Origin: Bacillota bacterium | Lineage (GTDB): Bacteria > Bacillota > Clostridia > Peptostreptococcales > Anaerovoracaceae | Length of the DNA stretch: 9,254 bases | Assembly: GCA_016281165.1 (NCBI GenBank) | Contig: JAEEIC010000049.1 | Span: forward strand, 1 to 9,254 | Direction of reading: 5' to 3' | In this document: in pieces, positions 5,922 to 9,254 of the stretch | Position numbering within the stretch: position 1 is the stretch's first letter | Layout of the letters: every line of letters begins with the position of its first letter | Made by a program: the position numbers and the translations under genes | Notes under the pieces: generated by a model | Databases searched by the model: none | Seen by the model: only the letters and a program-made list of their open reading frames with translations | What the model was told of the DNA's origin: nothing

Positions 5922-5952
5922 AGACCGCCGGGGCGTCGCTCCCCGGCGGTCT
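5922..5952. terminator. strong hairpin between convergent feoB and C69 dipeptidase genes
   Basis: Twelve bases (5922-5933) pair perfectly with 5941-5952 around a 7-base loop, with a GCCGGGG/CCCCGGC core. On the minus strand the stem ends in TTTT (5922-5919), giving a better terminator for the dipeptidase gene. On the plus strand only AATTTG follows, so it may work more weakly for feoB. It is probably a shared, bidirectional terminator. Confidence 0.75.
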
Positions 5953-5966
5953 AATTTGTATCTGCA

Positions 5967-6011
5967 GTCCCGCGGGACCTGAGCCGGAAGGGCCGGCAGG
6001 CTCCCCGGTCC
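5967..6011 (-). repeat. nested inverted repeats downstream of the C69 dipeptidase stop
   Basis: GTCCCGCGGGAC (5967-5978) is a perfect 12-base palindrome. It overlaps a larger imperfect stem: GGACC/GGTCC (5975-5979 with 6007-6011) enclosing GAGCC/GGCTC (5981-5985 with 5999-6003). These would be alternative folds in the 3' untranslated part of the dipeptidase mRNA. No T-run follows, so termination is left to the 5922-5952 hairpin. Confidence 0.4.
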
Positions 6012-6017
6012 TTCTGT

Positions 6018-7481
6018 CTAGTTATCCGCTCTGTTGTAACCGTTCTTCATGTGGGCGGTGGCTTCGAAGAGGACCTTGTTCAGGCAGTCGGTGGTCTCCT
6101 CCTTGGCCATGGCGGCGAGCTTTTCGTTGGCTTCTTTGGTGAGGCTGAAATCGCCGCTCTTGGCCATCTTTTCGTCGTACTCGAGCACGATCTGAAGAGC
6201 TTTGGTCATCACCGCCGCCTGGTAGCGCTCGATGTGGGGAACGCAGACCGCGTAATGCGCGTCGGTGAGGGCGGCGAGCAGGCGGCTCGCCCAGTAGAAA
6301 TTGTCGGTCTCGCAGTCCATGGTCACGTTCTTGAGATATCTGGGGATATCGGGAACGTTGGCGTAGATGGGCAGGACCGCGTCGAAGCTCGAGGAACCGT
6401 AGAATATCCACTCCAGTCCCTTGATGGGCTCGGGCACATAGGGCCTGATCTGGCAGATCGAGGAGACGCCGGTCCGGTTGATGCCTATGGACCTGTAGAC
6501 GCCGCGCTTGCCGGTATCCTGGTTCGAGTAGGGATTGTAGGGGGTGCCCTGGAAATTGCCGGAGAGCAGGTATTTCACGTCTTCGACCGTGACCTTCCTG
6601 TCGGGGACCAGCGCCCAGGGGATATCGTCGCTCTCGGGACCGAATTCGGCGTTCTCGCCGTCCCAGCTGTGGCTGAAGGGGCAGAGGTAGCGGCCCATGA
6701 ACCAGGCTCTGGGAGTATTGTAGAGGTGGTCCTTGTCGCTGTGCGAGCCGAAGATGTTCCTGGGGTTGAACTTGCCGCCCTGGTTGGTGTCGAGATGGTA
6801 CTTGTCGATGAACTCCTTGAGGTCCTTGGAGCACATATGCTCCTTTTGGGGACCGAGGGCGTCCTTGAGGTCGAACTCGTCGAGGCCGAACTGGTTGGGG
6901 GCGATCACGACCATGTCGTCGGGCACTCTTTTCGCGATCCAGTGGTGCCCGCCTATGGTCTCGAGCCACCAGCACTCGTTCTCGTCGTTGAAGGCGATGC
7001 CGTTCATCTCGTAGGTCCCGTACTTTTCGAGCAGGGCGCCGAGCCTGGCGGCGGCGTCTTTCGCGGTCTTCGCGTAGGGCAGCACTAAAACTACGAAATC
7101 CTCCTCGCCTATGCCGCCGGGGATCTCCTTTTCGCCTCTCTTCTTCGGCTTCTGCAGCTTCACCAGGGGGTCGGCGGAGAGCACCCTGGGGTTGGAGGTG
7201 ATGGTCTCGGTGGCGGTCATGCCCACGTTGGCGGCGTTGATGCCGGTGGCCGCCCAGGTCCCGAGCTTGGGATCGACGTTGGGGCTGGCGGTGTAGCGCA
7301 TGGGCTCTTCGGTGAGCTCGATCGTGAGATGCGAGGCCACGGTCTTGTATTTTCTGGGCTGGTCCTTGGGCTCGACGACGATGGTCTTTTTCACGGCGTA
7401 AAAGGCGTCTTCGGTGCGGGCGACCATGGTGGACCCGTCGTTGCTTGCTTTCTTTCCTACGAGTACAGTCGTGCAGGACAT
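6018..7481 (-). CDS. C69 family dipeptidase (PepD/PepDA-like)
   Basis: The 487-residue protein belongs to peptidase family C69, N-terminal nucleophile cysteine hydrolases that cut dipeptides. It begins MSCTTVLVGKKASNDGSTM, so Cys3 is the expected nucleophile, exposed by removal of the first residues. Further family blocks are ARTED (21-25), WAATGINAANVGMTATET (76-93), GIGEEDFVVLVLPYAKTA (123-140) and GGHHWIAKRVPDD (177-189). There is no signal peptide, unlike some secreted C69 members, so it is probably cytoplasmic and feeds on imported dipeptides. ATG at 7481-7479 is chosen because AAGGAGG (complement of 7488-7494) lies six bases before it and the Cys must be near the N-terminus; the frame stays open 25 codons further upstream, but into the promoter region. 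It is transcribed alone, convergent to feoB. Substrate preference cannot be read from the sequence. Confidence 0.95.
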   Translation of the reverse strand: MSCTTVLVGKKASNDGSTMVARTEDAFYAVKKTIVVEPKDQPRKYKTVASHLTIELTEEPMRYTASPNVDPKLGTWAATGINAANVGMTATETITSNPRVLSADPLVKLQKPKKRGEKEIPGGIGEEDFVVLVLPYAKTAKDAAARLGALLEKYGTYEMNGIAFNDENECWWLETIGGHHWIAKRVPDDMVVIAPNQFGLDEFDLKDALGPQKEHMCSKDLKEFIDKYHLDTNQGGKFNPRNIFGSHSDKDHLYNTPRAWFMGRYLCPFSHSWDGENAEFGPESDDIPWALVPDRKVTVEDVKYLLSGNFQGTPYNPYSNQDTGKRGVYRSIGINRTGVSSICQIRPYVPEPIKGLEWIFYGSSSFDAVLPIYANVPDIPRYLKNVTMDCETDNFYWASRLLAALTDAHYAVCVPHIERYQAAVMTKALQIVLEYDEKMAKSGDFSLTKEANEKLAAMAKEETTDCLNKVLFEATAHMKNGYNRADN

Positions 7482-7533
7482 GATATTCCTCCTTGTGATC
7501 TTGATGTTCCGGGCCCCTGGGGGCTCTTTTTGA

Positions 7534-7550
7534 GCGGGCGCATAGCCCGC
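7534..7550 (-). repeat. stem-loop at the start of the dipeptidase mRNA
   Basis: GCGGGC (7534-7539) pairs with GCCCGC (7545-7550) around a five-base loop. It lies just downstream of the predicted minus-strand start point (about 7553) and would form at the very 5' end of the mRNA. A stable 5' hairpin can protect an mRNA from decay; this role is an inference. Confidence 0.4.
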
Positions 7551-7559
7551 GCCCACTTG

Positions 7560-7588
7560 ATTATAATGCCGGGGCGTAAAGTAAGCAA
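7560..7588 (-). promoter_or_regulatory. promoter of the C69 dipeptidase gene
   Basis: Read on the minus strand, TTGCTT (7588-7583) is followed after 17 bases by a perfect TATAAT (7565-7560). The -35 matches only at TTG, but the exact -10 and spacing are convincing. The start point would be near 7553, giving a leader of about 70 bases that includes a stem-loop and the AAGGAGG site. Confidence 0.72.
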
Positions 7589-7601
7589 GAGCGGGCGTTT
7601 T

Positions 7602-7620
7602 TGTTGGACATCTGTTGGAC
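7602..7620. repeat. tandem direct repeat TGTTGGAC, 11-base period
   Basis: TGTTGGAC occurs at 7602-7609 and again at 7613-7620. The copies start 11 bases apart, about one helical turn, and lie between the two divergent promoters. This could be a site for a dimeric activator or repressor of either gene, or the -35 region of the rightward gene. Confidence 0.35.
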
Positions 7621-7633
7621 TTGAGGGTATATG
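7604..7633 (+). promoter_or_regulatory. possible promoter of the 128-aa gene
   Basis: TTGGAC (7604-7609) is 18 bases upstream of TATATG (7628-7633). An alternative -10 is TATAAA at 7642-7647, but no -35 is well spaced for it. The region turns AT-rich at 7621-7660, which fits a promoter, but the exact one is unsure. Confidence 0.3.
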
Positions 7634-7673
7634 ATCGCCGATATAAAAAAGAAAAATAACAGTCGCCTGCAGT

Positions 7674-7687
7674 CCTGCCGCGGCAGG
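7674..7687 (+). repeat. 14-base GC palindrome in the leader of the 128-aa gene
   Basis: CCTGCCGCGGCAGG is a perfect palindrome 13 bases upstream of the GGAGG site at 7700-7704. A smaller CCGT/ACGG stem with an A-rich loop (7688-7701) follows and covers part of that site. Either could be a leader hairpin that affects translation, or a protein site on DNA. Confidence 0.4.
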
Positions 7688-7711
7688 CCGTAAAAAAACG
7701 GAGGTATAAAC

Positions 7712-8098
7712 ATGCCCAGATATGTCGATTTTGAGAACAGAGCGGAGCGCAAGAGGCTCATGGAGGAATTCAGAAAGGAAGCCTCGGGCAGGAACATCCC
7801 GGGCTACGAGCTCTACGCGCAGAAGATGGAAGCGCTCGACGCCCTTATGGACGAATACTGCGAGCTCGACGTCACCGGCCTTCCCCGGACCATGACCGCC
7901 GAGATGAAGGAAAAGCTCGATCAGGCCATGCGCGAGACCGCCGTCGCCGGCGAGGAGTACCTCAGGAACGCCGCCGGAAAAGCCGAGAGCGATCCTTCGG
8001 TCAAGATGAAGAGCGGTATGCCCGGCATGGTACAAAAACTCCAGGGCCTGTTGGCAAAGGACAGGGACGAGCTCAAGGGACCCGTTCCCACAAAATAG
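7712..8098 (+). CDS. hypothetical protein, small charged helical
   Basis: I do not recognise this 128-residue protein. It is rich in Glu, Lys, Arg, Asp and Met and looks mostly alpha-helical: predicted helices cover about 6-25, 32-50, 62-88 and 104-121, with a Gly/Pro-containing, likely flexible stretch around 89-105 (SGMPGM). There is no signal peptide, membrane segment or metal motif; a single Cys50 is present. It is a convincing gene: GGAGG at 7700-7704 is seven bases from ATG 7712, codon use is like that of its neighbours, and the reading frame ends at a clean TAG. It stands alone between the divergent dipeptidase gene and ychF, each with its own promoter. It could be a small soluble housekeeping or regulatory protein; nothing here points to a specific role. 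Confidence 0.8.
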   Translation: MPRYVDFENRAERKRLMEEFRKEASGRNIPGYELYAQKMEALDALMDEYCELDVTGLPRTMTAEMKEKLDQAMRETAVAGEEYLRNAAGKAESDPSVKMKSGMPGMVQKLQGLLAKDRDELKGPVPTK

Positions 8099-8116
8099 AG
8101 GGCGGCGCCGCGCCCC

Positions 8117-8145
8117 TTGAGGCCAGGCCCCCGCTGTGTTATACT
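8117..8145 (+). promoter_or_regulatory. promoter of ychF
   Basis: TTGAGG (8117-8122, 4/6) is followed after 17 bases by TATACT (8140-8145, 5/6), with TG at 8137-8138 giving an extended -10. The start point would be near 8152, about 60 bases before the ychF ATG. It lies just after the 128-aa gene, so ychF need not be read from that gene. Confidence 0.72.
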
Positions 8146-8164
8146 GTTCATAAGGAAAAACTGC

Positions 8165-8185
8165 GGGCCCCGTTCAGCGGGGCCC
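8165..8185 (+). terminator. stem-loop in the ychF leader (attenuator or upstream terminator)
   Basis: GGGCCCCG (8165-8172) pairs perfectly with CGGGGCCC (8178-8185) around the loop TTCAG. It lies between the ychF promoter and the ribosome site (AGAGGA, 8198-8203). Only TCGCTTAAG follows, with no T-run, so it is a poor intrinsic terminator. It may instead stabilise or regulate the ychF leader, or mark the 3' end of the preceding gene. Confidence 0.4.
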
Positions 8186-8213
8186 TCGCTTAAGAAAAGA
8201 GGACAGCAAGCGC

Positions 8214-9254
8214 ATGAAACTAGGTATAGTAGGGCTGCCCAACGTGGGCAAGAGCACCCTTTTCAACGCCATAACCAAGGCCGGCGCCGAGGCCGCCAAT
8301 TACCCCTTCTGCACCATCGAGCCCAACGTGGGAGTGGTCACCGTCCCCGACGAGAGGGTCACGAAGCTCCACGAGATCTACAACTCGAAGAAGACCACCT
8401 ACGCGGTCGTGGAGTTCTGCGACATAGCGGGCCTGGTCAGGGGCGCCTCCAAGGGCGAAGGCCTGGGAAACCAGTTCCTCGGCCATATAAGAGAAGTCGA
8501 GGCCATAGTGCACGTGGTCCGCTGCTTCGAGGACGACAACATAGTCCATGTGGACGGCCGCATCGATCCCGCCGCTGACATCGACACCATAAACACCGAG
8601 CTCATACTCTCCGACATGGAGATACTGGAGCGGCGCATCGCCAAGACCAAAAGCGGCATGAAGGGCGGCGACAAGTCGAAGGCCGGCGAGCTGGCGATAA
8701 TAGAGCGGATATACGAAAAGCTGGGCGAGGGCGTCAACGCCAGGGCTCTCAGCTTTGAAGAAGACGAGGCAGCCTTCGTCAAGACTCTCGGGCTCCTCTC
8801 CTACAAGCCCGTCATCTACGTCGCCAACGTCTCCGAAGAGGACGCCGCCGACGAGGGCGACAACGCCTACGTAAAAGCCGTAAAGGAAATCGCCGAGAAG
8901 GAAGGCTCACAGGTGGTCGTCATCTGCTGCGGAGTCGAGGCCGAGATCGCGGAGCTGGACGACGAAGAGCGCGACGAGTTCCTGGCCGAGCTGGGCATAA
9001 AGGAGAGCGGCCTTAACCGCCTGGTCAAGGCCTCCTACAAGCTGCTTAATCTTATCTCCTTCCTTACCGCCGGAGCCGACGAATGCAGGGCCTGGACCAT
9101 AACCAACGGGACCAAAGCCCCTCAGGCCGCGGGCAAGATCCACACCGACTTCGAACGCGGCTTCATCCGGGCCGAGACCATCGCCTACGACAAGTTCATG
9201 GAGGTCGGCGGCAGCATGGCCGCCGCCCGCGAAAAAGGATTCCTCCGTTCCGAA
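8214..9254 (+). CDS. ychF: YchF/OLA1 family P-loop NTPase (partial, 3' end outside window)
   Basis: The frame is open from ATG 8214 to the last base and gives 347 residues of a family that is usually about 365 long, so roughly 18 are missing. YchF is an Obg-related, ribosome-associated NTPase that favours ATP over GTP and is linked to stress and translation control. Motifs seen are G1 GLPNVGKST (7-15), a switch region with PFCTIEPNVGVV (31-42), G3 DIAGLVRGASKGEGLGNQFL (70-89), and NVSE (205-208) in place of the GTP-specific NKxD. This last change explains the ATP preference in the family. A coiled-coil arm falls at about 125-210, and the C-terminal TGS domain starts near 281 with ISFLTAG...AWTITNGT and TDFERGFIRAE (311-321). 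The ribosome site is AGAGGA at 8198-8203. The gene has its own promoter and leader stem-loop. Confidence 0.97.
   Translation, partial: MKLGIVGLPNVGKSTLFNAITKAGAEAANYPFCTIEPNVGVVTVPDERVTKLHEIYNSKKTTYAVVEFCDIAGLVRGASKGEGLGNQFLGHIREVEAIVHVVRCFEDDNIVHVDGRIDPAADIDTINTELILSDMEILERRIAKTKSGMKGGDKSKAGELAIIERIYEKLGEGVNARALSFEEDEAAFVKTLGLLSYKPVIYVANVSEEDAADEGDNAYVKAVKEIAEKEGSQVVVICCGVEAEIAELDDEERDEFLAELGIKESGLNRLVKASYKLLNLISFLTAGADECRAWTITNGTKAPQAAGKIHTDFERGFIRAETIAYDKFMEVGGSMAAAREKGFLRSE

Noticed and set aside
5881..6017. Attachment site or insertion element remnant in the feoB/dipeptidase gap
   Set aside because: The gap holds only hairpins that fit terminators between convergent genes. There is no tRNA, integrase, target duplication or transposase fragment.
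6051..7088. Plus-strand open frame (345 codons) opposite the C69 dipeptidase gene
   Set aside because: The minus strand encodes a complete C69 enzyme with a promoter and AAGGAGG site. The plus frame is Val/Gly-rich shadow sequence without recognisable motifs.
7482..7556. Upstream extension of the dipeptidase gene by 25 codons
   Set aside because: It would bury the nucleophile Cys far from the N-terminus and run over the ribosome site and past the predicted start point near 7553.
8117..8578. Plus-strand open frame (153 codons) crossing the start of ychF
   Set aside because: It is out of frame with ychF, whose G1 and G3 motifs fall in the frame starting at 8214. The product is Arg/His/Gly-rich shadow sequence.

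Overview
This is a 9.25 kb stretch of a GC-rich bacterial chromosome that carries mostly housekeeping genes and shows no sign of mobile DNA, phage, CRISPR or rRNA/tRNA. Strong GGAGG-type ribosome binding sites and the ybaB-recR-lgt and feoA-feoB gene orders suggest a Bacillota (Clostridia-like) or Synergistota-type organism. So do the cytoplasmic C69 dipeptidase and the mix of GC-rich codons with frequent ATA (Ile) and AGG (Arg). The phylum cannot be fixed from this window alone.

Layout, left to right. The plus strand opens with the last 45 residues of a DUF554 membrane protein, then trmO (tRNA m6t6A37 methyltransferase) and an alpha/beta hydrolase. A good extended -10 promoter then starts a tight operon, ybaB/ebfC - recR - lgt, in which the genes nearly touch. 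After lgt comes a dense 205-base regulatory region, then feoA-feoB (ferrous iron uptake, overlapping by 8 bases). A strong hairpin separates feoB from a convergent, minus-strand C69 dipeptidase gene. A 230-base divergent promoter region separates that gene from a small plus-strand gene of unknown function (128 aa). The window ends inside ychF, which has its own promoter and a leader stem-loop.

The most interesting part is 3634-3756. The lgt terminator, the feo promoter and a palindromic operator are stacked on the same roughly 60 bases, and a second copy of the operator lies 76 bases downstream in the feo leader. The operators share TTAGC-N4-GCTAA arms and resemble binding sites of DtxR/IdeR/MntR-type metal repressors, which fits iron-repressed feoAB. 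FeoB also carries a divergent first gate motif (GCTIGG...WGQR in place of the usual GC-VPA...RDR). I found no wholly new multi-gene system here.
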